This document shows, piece by piece, positions 1-11,803 of a stretch of DNA of 64,000 nt. A program made the position numbers and the translations under genes. The notes below the pieces were generated by a model, which was not told the DNA's origin, ran no database searches, and saw only the letters and a program-made list of their open reading frames with translations. The DNA is from Cognatilysobacter xinjiangensis. GTDB taxonomy: Bacteria; Pseudomonadota; Gammaproteobacteria; Xanthomonadales; Xanthomonadaceae. The stretch covers positions 262,085 to 326,084 of the forward strand of contig NZ_BMXY01000003.1 in assembly GCF_014651995.1 (NCBI RefSeq), read 5' to 3'. How positions within the stretch are numbered: position 1 is the first letter of the stretch; each line of letters begins with the position of its first letter.

Positions 1-137
1 TTCGGCGCGGTCGCCGGGACGAGAAGGAGAAGAAGTGCCGCGACGTGCACGGCGATGGCAGAGGAGACACCGGCAATACGAGCCCAGTTCAGTCCTTCAT
101 CATCTCGACGAGTGGCGTGGGAGAGGTCTTGCGTCAT
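1..137 (-). CDS. tonB: Energy transducer TonB, N-terminal fragment cut by the window edge
   Basis: Reading leftward from an ATG at 137-135 gives 45 codons that run off the window. The peptide has a hydrophilic cytoplasmic start (MTQDLSHATRRDDEGLNWAR) and then one hydrophobic segment (about residues 21-42, IAGVSSAIAVHVAALLLLLV) containing a Ser and a His in the style of TonB anchors. TonB spans the inner membrane and carries proton-motive energy from ExbB/ExbD to outer-membrane receptors. In Xanthomonadaceae tonB-exbB-exbD lie just beyond gyrB, which fits. The periplasmic proline-rich and C-terminal domains are outside the window, so the call rests on the anchor and the position. Confidence 0.6.
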   Translation of the reverse strand, partial: MTQDLSHATRRDDEGLNWARIAGVSSAIAVHVAALLLLLVPATAP

Positions 138-223
138 GCGCCATTGCTCAGGAGGAATTTCCGGACGCCATGGCGCCGCGGGCGGATCAGCCACGGCGCC
201 TTCACGCCGTGGGAATTTCCAAG

Positions 224-252
224 CATATACCAAACAGCGGTAGGGGTTCCAA
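224..252 (-). promoter_or_regulatory. Predicted sigma70 promoter for tonB
   Basis: On the minus strand TTGGAA (252-247) and TATATG (229-224) are separated by exactly 17 bases, about 90 bases upstream of the tonB start. The gap between the TPR gene and tonB is only about 150 bases, so tonB may have its own promoter. This is a pattern match only. Confidence 0.4.
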
Positions 253-290
253 GCGCATTTTGTGCACTCGTGAGCACTACCGTGCTCGGT

Positions 291-1541
291 TTACTTGCCG
301 GGAAGCGCAAGAATCTTCTTCGCGGCTTCGGGGTTCTTCAGGCCCTTGTCGAGCGCTTTCTGCGCGGCCGCTTTCGCTTCGGGAATACGTTGTTCGTTGC
401 GCAGCAGGTTGGCGAGGTTGAGGTACGCGCTGCCGTCCTTGCCCAGCGGGCCGGCCTTCGTGTAGTTCTCGATCGCCTTCTCGACCTGCTCGCTGAAGTA
501 GTACGACTGCGCGAGCGCGACGTAGACGTTGTAGTCGGGCTTCAGCACGCCCTTGGACAGGCCTTCGTTGATCGCGTCGATCGTCTGCTGCTCCTTGCCT
601 TCCATGTTGGCGTAGAGCGTGAACAGCTGGCGGTAGTCCGTGTCCTCGGTCAGCTGCCCGGCCTTGCGCATGCGCTCGAGCACCTCGATCGCCTTGGCGT
701 TCTGCTTGCTCTGGATGTAGTTCTGCGCGAGGTTGAACTGCGCCTGCTTGTCGCCGGGGTTGCCGCCCGCGGCCTGCTCGGCGATGCGCAGGGCTTCGTC
801 GCCCTTGCCGCTGCGCGCGAGCGAATCGGCGAGCAGCTGCTGCAGGTCGCCGCGGTCGGGCTGCGCGGCAACGGCCGGACGCAGCGCATCGGCGGCCTCG
901 GCATAGCGCTCGAGGCGGTACAGCGCATTGCCCTTGGTGGCGAGCGCCTGCGGATCGTTGGACTTGGTTTCGTTGAGGAAACGATCGGCGCTGGCGAGCG
1001 CGGCGGCGTAGTCCTTGGCCTGGATCTGCAGCTGCGCGCGCTGCAGCAGCAGCGTGTAGTGCTGGTCGTTGTCGAGGATGTCGGCATCGACGGCGATGCC
1101 GATGTAGCGCAGCGCGGCGTCGTAGTCCTGCGCGCCGATCGCCATTTGCGCGGCGAGCTGCGCCGCGAACGCCTTCTCGTACGCCGAGGCATCGGCGTCG
1201 GCGATGATCGTGTCGGCGGTGGTACGGGTCTCGGCGTCCTTCTTGTCGTTGAACAGCTCGACCAGGCCCTGCAGGCGCTTGGCGCCCTTCGCCGACGCCT
1301 TCGCGCCCGGATTCTTGCGCGTGGCGTTCGGATAGCGCGCTTCGGCCTGCGACTCGCTGCCCTTCGTGGCGTTCTGCTCGTTGGCCTGCTTGGCCTGACG
1401 CGCGGCGCGGCGGCCGGCGACGCTCGTCGAGGAGGTGTCGGTGCTTTCCTGCGCATGCGCGACGGGCGCGAGCGTGGCGATGCCGGCCAGCGCGGCGACG
1501 GCGGCGGCCAGCACGTGCTGGCGGCGATCGGACAGGTTCAT
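291..1541 (-). CDS. Periplasmic tetratricopeptide-repeat protein
   Basis: A 416-residue protein with a Sec signal peptide (about residues 1-30, ending in AHAQ). It is then Lys/Ala/Gln-rich to about residue 90, and after that almost all helical TPR-type repeats (for example ALATKGNALYRLERYAEAADAL and AQFNLAQNYIQSKQNAKAIEVL). TPR arrays are protein-binding scaffolds, so a periplasmic interaction role is likely; the partner is not visible. It lies between the M48 peptidase and tonB on the same strand, so a role in envelope or TonB-linked transport is possible. No enzymatic motif was seen. The start is supported by the signal peptide. Confidence 0.85.
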   Translation of the reverse strand: MNLSDRRQHVLAAAVAALAGIATLAPVAHAQESTDTSSTSVAGRRAARQAKQANEQNATKGSESQAEARYPNATRKNPGAKASAKGAKRLQGLVELFNDKKDAETRTTADTIIADADASAYEKAFAAQLAAQMAIGAQDYDAALRYIGIAVDADILDNDQHYTLLLQRAQLQIQAKDYAAALASADRFLNETKSNDPQALATKGNALYRLERYAEAADALRPAVAAQPDRGDLQQLLADSLARSGKGDEALRIAEQAAGGNPGDKQAQFNLAQNYIQSKQNAKAIEVLERMRKAGQLTEDTDYRQLFTLYANMEGKEQQTIDAINEGLSKGVLKPDYNVYVALAQSYYFSEQVEKAIENYTKAGPLGKDGSAYLNLANLLRNEQRIPEAKAAAQKALDKGLKNPEAAKKILALPGK

Positions 1542-1670
1542 CGGAGGACCTCGTTTGACCGCGAAAACGCGGCGTGGGGACGGCGAGGAGCCGCGGGGGC
1601 GGTCACGCTAGCAGAATCCCGAGCGGCGGTGGGACGCGGAACGAAGCGCTGGATGAACGTGTTCGACGTT

Positions 1671-2477
1671 TCAGCCGCAGCGTGGACGGCGTCCGGCGGC
1701 CTGCGCCTGCTGGTATTCGCTCATCAGACCGCTGGCGCGGCGCTCGAGTTCACTCAGGCGCGAGGCCGGGTCGGGGTGGGTGGAAAGGAACTCGGGCGCG
1801 CGGCTCTGGCTGGTCGCGATCATGTTCTGCCAGAGGTTCACCGCCTGGCGCGGATCGAAGCCGGCGCGGGCCATCAGCTGCTGGCCGACCACGTCGGCCT
1901 CGCCTTCCTGCGTGCGGTTGTTGGGCAGCAGGATCAGGCCCTGCGCCGCGATGCCGCCGTATTGGCTGACGGTATTGGCCGCGCCCTCGCCGTAGCGTGC
2001 GCCGATCAACGCGCCGATGATCCCCAGGCCGGTCTGCGCATTGGCCTGGCGCGTGATGCGCTCGTTGTGGTGGTTCGAGATCACATGGCCGATCTCGTGC
2101 GCAATCACCGCGGCCAGCTGGTCCTGGTTCTGCGCGACGCGGAAGATGCCGGTGTACACGCCGACCTTGCCGCCGGGCAGCGCGAACGCGTTGGGCTCGT
2201 CCTTCTGGAACAGCGCGACTTCCCAGCCGGCCTGCGACCCGGCCGGAAGCTGGCGGGTGATCGAGTCGACGACGCAGCGCACGTAGGCGGTCTGCTGCGC
2301 GTTGCTGCTCTGCGGCGTCTGCGCCTTGGCCTGCGCGAACGCCTCGGCGCCGAGCTGGTTGAGTTCCTGTTCGGAGACGGCGCCCACGACCTGTCGGCGA
2401 CCGGTCGGCGAGGTCGTGGTGGTCGCGCAGGCCGCGACGGCGAGGGTGATCGTCAACGCGAGCAGGACAGGCTTCAT
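1671..2477 (-). CDS. M48-family zinc metallopeptidase lipoprotein
   Basis: A 268-residue lipoprotein: hydrophobic signal with lipobox LAVAAC, so Cys17 would be lipidated. The zinc motif HEIGH is at residues 127-131 and the third ligand sits in EGEAD at 191-195, the M48 (HtpX/BepA/LoiP-like) arrangement. Such proteins degrade or help fold outer-membrane and periplasmic proteins. A frame extends upstream past this ATG, but the signal peptide fixes the start at 2477. It follows gyrB on the same strand after a terminator-like hairpin, so it may be transcribed separately. There is no TPR domain like BepA's in the same chain; the next gene downstream is a TPR protein, a possible split arrangement. 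Confidence 0.9.
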   Translation of the reverse strand: MKPVLLALTITLAVAACATTTTSPTGRRQVVGAVSEQELNQLGAEAFAQAKAQTPQSSNAQQTAYVRCVVDSITRQLPAGSQAGWEVALFQKDEPNAFALPGGKVGVYTGIFRVAQNQDQLAAVIAHEIGHVISNHHNERITRQANAQTGLGIIGALIGARYGEGAANTVSQYGGIAAQGLILLPNNRTQEGEADVVGQQLMARAGFDPRQAVNLWQNMIATSQSRAPEFLSTHPDPASRLSELERRASGLMSEYQQAQAAGRRPRCG

Positions 2478-2601
2478 GGCGGCATCCGGCAATGGGGCTT
2501 CCGGTTGTAGGCGGCCGGCGATCAAGGGGCCGTCAATCGCCGACGAACGCGCAGGATGCCCTGCATCGACGGCGCAGGCGGGGTGCGACGCGCCTGCACG
2601 A

Positions 2602-2635
2602 ACGGAAAGAGCCCGGTTTCCCGGGCTCCTTCCGT
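2602..2635 (-). terminator. Hairpin terminator after gyrB
   Basis: An inverted repeat (GAGCCCGG / CCGGGCTC around a 3-base loop, extended by the ACGGAA/TTCCGT arms) lies 25 bases beyond the gyrB stop. On the minus strand the core stem is followed by a short T run (CTCTTTCC). Confidence 0.65.
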
Positions 2636-2659
2636 CGTTTGGCGATGTCGACGTGGGCG

Positions 2660-6314
<3,655 letters not shown>

Positions 6315-6432
6315 GGGGCTCGGTAGGGCGGGTGGGGCCGCACAGGGTAGAGGAGGATAGGCGCGGGCGGTGTGACCCGGGGGCTCCACACCGTCGTGCG
6401 CGCCTCCTGCGCCCGGCTGAAGCCCGAAACGA

Positions 6433-6458
6433 CGACGCCCGGCTTTGGCCGGGCGTCG
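6433..6458 (-). terminator. Hairpin after dnaN
   Basis: A perfect 11-bp stem (CGACGCCCGGC / GCCGGGCGTCG) with a 4-base loop, 24 bases beyond the dnaN stop and 2 bases from a parS site. On the minus strand it is followed by TCGTCGTTTC, a weak T tract, so it may attenuate rather than fully stop transcription into recF. Confidence 0.55.
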
Positions 6459-6460
6459 AA

Positions 6461-6476
6461 TGTTCCACGTGGAACG
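6461..6476. promoter_or_regulatory. parS: parS site (ParB binding), recF-dnaN gap
   Basis: TGTTCCACGTGGAACG, 15 of 16 bases identical to the two perfect copies. Only the outermost base differs, a position known to vary in Pseudomonas-type parS sites. It is intergenic, between the hairpin and the dnaN stop codon. Confidence 0.78.
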
Positions 6477-6482
6477 CGGCCG

Positions 6483-7586
6483 TCAGAGACGCAGCGGCAT
6501 GATCACGTGGCGACAGCGCTCGTTGGACGCCTCGCGGAGCAGGGCGGACGAGTTCGCGTCGCGCAGCTGCAGCACCACGACCTCGTCCTTGAGCGCGCCA
6601 AGCGCGTCCAGCACATAGCCAACGTTGAAGCCGACCGCAATGTCATCCACGCGAGTCTCGGCCTCGATCTCCTCCTGCGCCTCCTCCTGTTCGGGGTTGT
6701 GCGCGGAGATCTTCAGCTGCCCCGGCGAGACTTCCATGCGCACGCCGCGGTACTTCTCGTTCGACAGGATCGCCGCGCGCTGCAGCGCCGCGCGCAGCAC
6801 GTCACGGTCGATGCGCACTTCCTTGTCGGCGCCGATCGGCACCACGGCCTCGTAATCCGGGAAGCGGCCGTCGATGAGCTTGCTGGTAAAGGTCACATCG
6901 TCACGCTTCACACGCAGGTGGCCGCGGCCCATTTCCAGCTCGAGGATGCGGTCGCCGCCTTCCAGCAGGCGCTGCAGCTCGGTGACGCCCTTGCGCGGCA
7001 CGATCAGCTGGCGCTTGGTCTGCGCGCCGGTGCCTTCCAGACCCGATTCGCAGAGCGCGAGGCGATGGCCGTCGGTGGCGACGCAGCGCAGCGAGCTTTC
7101 GCGCAGGTCGAACAGCAGGCCATTGAGGTAATAGCGCACGTCCTGCTGCGCCATCGCGAACGCGGTGCGCTCGATCAGCTCCTTGAGCGCCGCTTCCGGC
7201 ACCTGCACGCGCTCGGTGGCATCGACGTCGTCCAGCGACGGGAAATCGGTCGACGGCAGGCTCGACAGCGTGAAGCGCGAACGCCCCGCCTGCAGGCTGA
7301 TGCGCTCACCGGACTGGCTGATGGTGATGCGGCTGCCGTCGGGCAGCGCGCGCACGATCTCGAACAGCTTGCGCGCCGGAATCGTGGTTTCGCCGTCCTC
7401 GGCGTCGTCGACGGCGACGCGGCTGACCATCTCGACCTCGAGGTCGGTACCGGTCAACGAGAGCAGCCCGCCCTGCACCTGGACGAGGAGATTGGCCAGC
7501 ACCGGCAGCGTCTGGCGTCGTTCGACGACATTGACGACCTGCGCGAGCGGCTTCAGGAAGACTTCGCGTTGAAGGGAAAAGCGCAT
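6483..7586 (-). CDS. dnaN: DNA polymerase III beta subunit (sliding clamp)
   Basis: A 367-residue sliding clamp that encircles DNA and tethers Pol III and other clamp-binding proteins. The three-domain clamp fold is recognisable from MRFSLQREVFLKPL at the start, CVATDGHRLALCE in domain 2, SKLIDGRFPDYEAVVP, and the C-terminal CRHVIMPLRL that forms part of the partner-binding pocket. Full length; the ATG at 7586 follows a GGGGATCGGGG stretch. It lies 245 bases after dnaA in the same orientation, and the intervening gap carries DnaA boxes. Confidence 0.98.
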   Translation of the reverse strand: MRFSLQREVFLKPLAQVVNVVERRQTLPVLANLLVQVQGGLLSLTGTDLEVEMVSRVAVDDAEDGETTIPARKLFEIVRALPDGSRITISQSGERISLQAGRSRFTLSSLPSTDFPSLDDVDATERVQVPEAALKELIERTAFAMAQQDVRYYLNGLLFDLRESSLRCVATDGHRLALCESGLEGTGAQTKRQLIVPRKGVTELQRLLEGGDRILELEMGRGHLRVKRDDVTFTSKLIDGRFPDYEAVVPIGADKEVRIDRDVLRAALQRAAILSNEKYRGVRMEVSPGQLKISAHNPEQEEAQEEIEAETRVDDIAVGFNVGYVLDALGALKDEVVVLQLRDANSSALLREASNERCRHVIMPLRL

Positions 7587-7831
7587 CTGGACCCCGATCC
7601 CCGTACCGTTTCTAAGAAGTGGATTAAATCAAAAGCATGGTGGCGGTGGAGGGCGCCGAAACGCGGGAAAACCCTCTCAAGCCATTGAATTCTATAGCGT
7701 TTCTTCGACCCCGGACCCTGTTGGGAACCGTCCCCGGTCAGGTGGCCAACCTGTGGACAAAGCGGCGGTCGTCGGCGCGCCTCCGGATTGTCCACAGCTT
7801 GCCCAGCGCCTGCACAGCCGCCGTGCACACC
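7587..7831. other. oriC: Candidate oriC, dnaA-dnaN intergenic half
   Basis: A 245-base non-coding gap with two near-consensus DnaA boxes facing each other: TTGTCCACA on the minus strand at 7760-7752 and on the plus strand at 7788-7796. It also has two AT-rich blocks unusual for this genome (about 7608-7637 and 7684-7706, the latter including GAATTCTATAG) that could be the unwinding element. Together with the boxes on the far side of dnaA this fits the dnaA-flanking origin of gammaproteobacteria with this gene order. Which half fires is not decidable from sequence. Confidence 0.65.
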
Positions 7832-9166
7832 TTACTCGCTCAGCTTGCGGATGAGCTTGTCCCAGTCTTCCCGGAGCTTGCCGTCCGTCTCCATCAGCGT
7901 GCGGATCTGGCGGCAGGCGTGCAGCACCGTGGTGTGGTCGCGGCCGGCGAAGGCGTCGCCGATCTCCGGCAGGGAGTGCTCGGTCAGTTCCTTGGCCAGC
8001 GCCATGGCCATCTGCCGAGGCCGCGCCAGCGAGCGCGTGCGGCGCTTGCTGAGCAGGTCCTTCATCTGCAGGCCGTAGTAGTCGGCCACCGTCTTCTGGA
8101 TGTTCGGGATGCCGATCGCCTGCTGCTGAGCGCGCAGCAGGTCGCGCAGCGTCTCCTGGGCGAACTCGACGGTGATCGCGCGGCCGGTGAAGTTGGCGCG
8201 GGCCGAGAGCGTGTTGAGCGCGCCCTCGAGGTCGCGCACGTTGCTGCGCATCTTCTTGGCCAGCAGGAAGGCGACGTCCTCGGGGATCTCGACGCCGCGC
8301 TCGCGCGCCTTGGAAAGCACGATCTGCGCGCGGGTCTCGAAATCCGGCGGCTCGATCGCCACCGACAGGCCCCAGGCCAGGCGGGACTTCAGGCGCGGCT
8401 CCAGCCCTTCGACTTCGCGCGGATAGCGGTCGCAGGTCAGGATGATCTGCTGGCGGCCGTCGAACAGCGCGTTGAAGGTGTGGAAGAACTCCTCCTGCGT
8501 GCGGTCCTTGCCGGCGAAGAACTGGATGTCGTCGATCAGCAGCGCGTCGACCTGCTGGAACTGCCGCTTGAAAGCGTCCATGGTCTTTTCCTGCAGCGCG
8601 CGCATCATCGCGCTGAAGAACTGCTCGCTGCGCAGGTACATCACGCGCATCGACGGATCGTTGGTGCGCATCGCGTTGCCGGCGGCGAACATCAGGTGGG
8701 TCTTGCCCAGGCCCGTGCCGCCGTAGAGCAGCAGCGGGTTGTGCGCGCGGTCGCCGGGCTTGAGCGCGGCCTGCATCGCCGCGGCGCGGCCGAGCTGGTT
8801 GCTGCGGCCTTCGACGAAGTTCTCGAAGGTGTAGTGGTTGTCGAGGTTGCCGTTGAACGGCATCGGCGGCGCGGGTTGCGCGGCCGGGGCGCTGCCCGTG
8901 GCGGCCGTCGCCGGGCTCGCGGTGCGCGCCTTGGGCAGCGCGCCGACTTCCAGGCGCACGTCCTCGGCGCCAGCGAAATAGTTCAGCAGCTCGCGGATGC
9001 GCGGCAGGTAGCGCTCGCGCACCTGGTCGACCACGAAGGCGTTCGGCGCGTACAGCACGGCGCGGCCGTCCTGCAGGTCGGCCTGCAGCGGACGCAGCCA
9101 GGTATGCACATCCTCCGCCGGCAGTTCGGCTTCCAGGCGTTCGAGGCAGCGGGGCCAGGCGTCCAT
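7832..9166 (-). CDS. dnaA: Chromosomal replication initiator DnaA
   Basis: A 444-residue AAA+ initiator that binds DnaA boxes and opens oriC. Domain I starts [20 protein letters not shown], the Xanthomonadaceae form. An Ala/Pro-rich domain II linker follows (about residues 95-120), then Walker [11 protein letters not shown], Walker [10 protein letters not shown], and domain IV with the DNA-binding signature [14 protein letters not shown]. The open frame extends upstream to 9283 but the conserved start is ATG 9166. First gene of the leftward replication block; DnaA boxes upstream suggest autoregulation. Confidence 0.98.
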   Translation of the reverse strand: MDAWPRCLERLEAELPAEDVHTWLRPLQADLQDGRAVLYAPNAFVVDQVRERYLPRIRELLNYFAGAEDVRLEVGALPKARTASPATAATGSAPAAQPAPPMPFNGNLDNHYTFENFVEGRSNQLGRAAAMQAALKPGDRAHNPLLLYGGTGLGKTHLMFAAGNAMRTNDPSMRVMYLRSEQFFSAMMRALQEKTMDAFKRQFQQVDALLIDDIQFFAGKDRTQEEFFHTFNALFDGRQQIILTCDRYPREVEGLEPRLKSRLAWGLSVAIEPPDFETRAQIVLSKARERGVEIPEDVAFLLAKKMRSNVRDLEGALNTLSARANFTGRAITVEFAQETLRDLLRAQQQAIGIPNIQKTVADYYGLQMKDLLSKRRTRSLARPRQMAMALAKELTEHSLPEIGDAFAGRDHTTVLHACRQIRTLMETDGKLREDWDKLIRKLSE

Positions 9167-9424
9167 CGTCGAGGTCAAGGCGAAAACCCGTGGAAAATCA
9201 GTGGGACAGGACCGACGGAAAGGCGACGCGGAAGCCTCGGGCGAGGCCGCGTCCATCGGTTCGGGGGTCCGGCAGACTAGCATTTATCCACAGCCCGGGG
9301 ACAGACTTGTCCACATGCCCCGGGTCGGGTATCCGCGTCCGCGCCGTCACGCCGGCTTGACCCGGGTTCGGCTGCCCCGCTAGACTTCCGGGTTCTCTAT
9401 TGCCGTCCTTTTCGCGAGCCGACC
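9167..9424. other. oriC: Candidate oriC, dnaA-rpmH intergenic half
   Basis: A 258-base gap between divergent dnaA and rpmH. It holds a perfect DnaA box TTATCCACA at 9284-9292 and TTGTCCACA at 9307-9315, both on the plus strand, and the rpmH promoter. Coding direction switches here (leftward before, rightward after), as expected at an origin. No clear AT-rich unwinding element is seen in this half, which argues that the other gap may hold it. Confidence 0.6.
9357..9386 (+). promoter_or_regulatory. rpmH-rnpA promoter
   Basis: TTGACC (9357-9362), an 18-base spacer and TAGACT (9381-9386), 38 bases upstream of the rpmH ATG. A strong promoter is expected for a ribosomal protein gene. Confidence 0.55.
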
Positions 9425-9565
9425 ATGGCCACCAAGCGCACCTACCAGCCCAGCAACCTCAAGCGCAAGCGCGACCACGGCTTCCGTGCCCGCATGGCCA
9501 CGGCCGACGGCCGCAAGATCCTGGCCCGTCGCCGCGCCAAGGGCCGCAAGCGCCTCACGGCCTGA
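9425..9565 (+). CDS. rpmH: 50S ribosomal protein L34
   Basis: A 46-residue, extremely basic protein ([20 protein letters not shown] at the start, ending KRLTA) with the L34 signature [12 protein letters not shown] and GFRARM. It is a component of the 50S subunit. Its location immediately clockwise of dnaA and upstream of rnpA is the classic bacterial arrangement, and the two are usually cotranscribed. Below usual length cut-offs, but not in doubt. Confidence 0.97.
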   Translation: MATKRTYQPSNLKRKRDHGFRARMATADGRKILARRRAKGRKRLTA

Positions 9566-9643
9566 CGTCCGTGCCCGGCCTTTCCGCCGGGTGGCGTCCG
9601 CGTTGCGCATGACCGCCGCGGACGCCTGCGTCATCGACGCATC

Positions 9644-10066
9644 ATGACTCCGCTGCGTTTTCCCCGATCGGCGCGCGTGCGAACGCGTGCCGATTTCGAT
9701 CGCGTGTTCAAGGACGGCCGCCGCACGGGCCTGCCCGTGCTCGCGCTGCACTGGCGCGCCGACGACAGCGGCGAGGCGCGCCTCGGCCTGGCTGTATCGC
9801 GCAAGGTCGATCCGCACGCGGTCGGCCGCAACCGCATCAAGCGCCAGCTGCGCGACGCCTTCCGCCACCTGCGCGCCGAACTGCCGCCTGGTGACTACGT
9901 GCTGGTCGCGCGTCCCGGCGCGGCCGCGCGTTCCGGCCTTGAATTGCGCGCCGCCTTCCACGATCTCCTGCGTCGTGCCCGCGCGTTGCCGGCACAGGCC
10001 CCCGCCGGCACAATGCCGCCGCCCACTCCTCCATCCGCCGGCGCATCCGACATGCGCCCGGCCTGA
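9644..10066 (+). CDS. rnpA: Ribonuclease P protein component
   Basis: The protein subunit of RNase P, which helps the catalytic RNA remove 5' leaders from pre-tRNAs. The 140-residue product has the RnpA core ([21 protein letters not shown]) with the RNR-type basic helix [14 protein letters not shown] near residue 62. The core ends near residue 115; the remaining Pro/Ala-rich tail is longer than in most RnpA proteins and probably disordered. It lies 78 bases after rpmH and 12 bases before yidC. Confidence 0.95.
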   Translation: MTPLRFPRSARVRTRADFDRVFKDGRRTGLPVLALHWRADDSGEARLGLAVSRKVDPHAVGRNRIKRQLRDAFRHLRAELPPGDYVLVARPGAAARSGLELRAAFHDLLRRARALPAQAPAGTMPPPTPPSAGASDMRPA

Positions 10067-10078
10067 GCACGCCTGCCG

Positions 10079-11752
10079 ATGAACCAGACCCGCCTGTTCC
10101 TCCTGTTCGCCTGGCTGATGGTGGCGTCGCTGCTGTGGATGGAATGGGCGCGCGAGAAGGCCGCGCCGCCGGTGGCGCCGACCGCTGCGGTCGCCACGAC
10201 AGGCGCGGTGCCGACCGCCGCCGCTCCGGGCGCCGTACCGACCGCGCCGGGCCAGGCGCCTGCCGCCGCGTCCGCAGCGGCATCGCCAAGTGCGGTGACC
10301 GTGCATACCGACGTGCTCGACGCCGTCCTCGACGGCGGCCAGATGCTGCAGGCCGACCTGCCGGCGTACCCGAACCTCGATGCCGATGCGCGCCCGGTCC
10401 GCCTGTTCTCCACCGATCCGCAGCATTACTTCGTCGCCCAGAGCGGCTGGGTCGCCGCCGGCGGCGCGCCGTCGCCGACGCATCTCGCCGGCTTCGTGCC
10501 CGCCGGCCCGGCGCGCAGCTACCAGCTCGCGCAGGGCGCCAGCACGCTCGAGGTCCCCTTCGTCTGGCAGGGCCCGAACGGCGTGAGCGTGCGCCGCACC
10601 TACGTGTTCGCCCGTGGCAGCTATGCCGTGCAGGTGCGCGACGTGGTCGCCAACACCGGTGCGGCGCCGTGGCAGGGCACGGTGTACCGCCAGCTGAGCC
10701 GCGTGATGCCGCCGGAGCCCAAGGGCGGCTTCATGTCCGGCCAGGTGTTCGCCTTCCAGGGCGCGGCCTGGTACAGCCCGCAGGACAAGTACGAGAAGCG
10801 TGCCTACAAGGACTTCGAGGACGACGGCGCGCTGTCCAAGAAGGTGCAGGGCGGCTGGGTCGCGCTGCTGCAGCACCATTTCTTCACCGCATGGATCCCG
10901 CAGCGCGGCGACAGCTCGACCTTCGAGACCGCCACGCCGCGCGGCGTCGGCGGCACCAATTACGTGATCCGCAGCGTTGGCCCGACGCTGGCTGTCGCGC
11001 CGGGCCAGCAGGCCTCGACGCAGGCCTCGCTGTGGGTCGGCCCCAAGAGCGTCGAGCAGATCGCCGCGCAGAACGTGCAGGGCCTCGAACGCGCCGTCGA
11101 CTTCTCGAGCTACAGCCTGTTCGCCACCCTTGCCGGCTGGCTGTACGCCATCCTCGCCTGGTTGCACGGCTTCATCGGCAACTGGGGCTGGTCGATCATC
11201 GGCCTGGTGGTGATCATCAAGACGCTGATGATCCCGCTGGCCAACGTGCAGTACCGCTCGATGGCGAAGATGCGCCGCCTGCAGCCCAAGGTCGCGCAGC
11301 TCAAGGAACGCCACGGCGAGGACCGCCAGCAGTTCCAGATGGCGATGATGGAGCTGTACCGCAAGGAGAAGGTCAACCCGATGGGCGGCTGCCTGCCGCT
11401 GCTGGTGCAGATGCCGATCTTCCTCGCGCTGTACTGGATGCTGTCGGAGTCCGTCGAGCTGCGCCACGCGCCGTGGATGGGCTGGATCCACGACCTCACC
11501 GCGCGCGATCCCTACTTCGTGCTGCCGGCGATCAACGTGGCGGTGATGTGGCTGACGCAGAAGCTCACGCCCACCACCGGCATGGACCCGATGCAGGCGA
11601 AGATGATGCAGTTCATGCCGATCGTGTTCGGCGTGATGTTCGCCTTCTTCCCGTCCGGCCTGGTGCTGTACTGGGTGACCAACGGCCTGCTCACGCTCGC
11701 GCAGCAGTGGTACTTCCTGCGCAAGTACGGCGACGCGCCGAAGAAGGCCTGA
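10079..11752 (+). CDS. yidC: Membrane protein insertase YidC
   Basis: A 557-residue Oxa1/YidC insertase that places proteins in the inner membrane with or without SecYEG. One N-terminal membrane segment (about residues 5-22) is followed by an Ala/Pro-rich linker and the large periplasmic domain of Gram-negative YidC. The conserved five-helix core starts near LYAILAWLHGFIGNWGWSII, with VNPMGGCLPLLVQMPIFLALY and FPSGLVLYWVTN. The spacing of 12 bases from rnpA leaves no room for yidD, which often sits between these two genes. Confidence 0.97.
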   Translation: MNQTRLFLLFAWLMVASLLWMEWAREKAAPPVAPTAAVATTGAVPTAAAPGAVPTAPGQAPAAASAAASPSAVTVHTDVLDAVLDGGQMLQADLPAYPNLDADARPVRLFSTDPQHYFVAQSGWVAAGGAPSPTHLAGFVPAGPARSYQLAQGASTLEVPFVWQGPNGVSVRRTYVFARGSYAVQVRDVVANTGAAPWQGTVYRQLSRVMPPEPKGGFMSGQVFAFQGAAWYSPQDKYEKRAYKDFEDDGALSKKVQGGWVALLQHHFFTAWIPQRGDSSTFETATPRGVGGTNYVIRSVGPTLAVAPGQQASTQASLWVGPKSVEQIAAQNVQGLERAVDFSSYSLFATLAGWLYAILAWLHGFIGNWGWSIIGLVVIIKTLMIPLANVQYRSMAKMRRLQPKVAQLKERHGEDRQQFQMAMMELYRKEKVNPMGGCLPLLVQMPIFLALYWMLSESVELRHAPWMGWIHDLTARDPYFVLPAINVAVMWLTQKLTPTTGMDPMQAKMMQFMPIVFGVMFAFFPSGLVLYWVTNGLLTLAQQWYFLRKYGDAPKKA

Positions 11753-11759
11753 CGCACGG

Positions 11760-11779
11760 AGCCCGCCGCACGGCGGGCT
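11760..11779 (+). terminator. Hairpin between yidC and mnmE
   Basis: AGCCCGCCG / CGGCGGGCT with a 2-base loop, starting 7 bases after the yidC stop, with no clear T tract. It may be a weak terminator or an attenuator. Confidence 0.45.
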
Positions 11780-11803
11780 TCGCATATCGGAGCTTCGAAC
11801 GCG

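Noticed and set aside
45-2510. Very long plus-strand open frame (821 codons) opposite the TPR and M48 genes
   Set aside because: It is the antisense shadow of two genes with clear signal peptides and motifs. Its Arg/Ala/Leu/Val-rich product has no recognisable domain and arises from GC-rich third positions.
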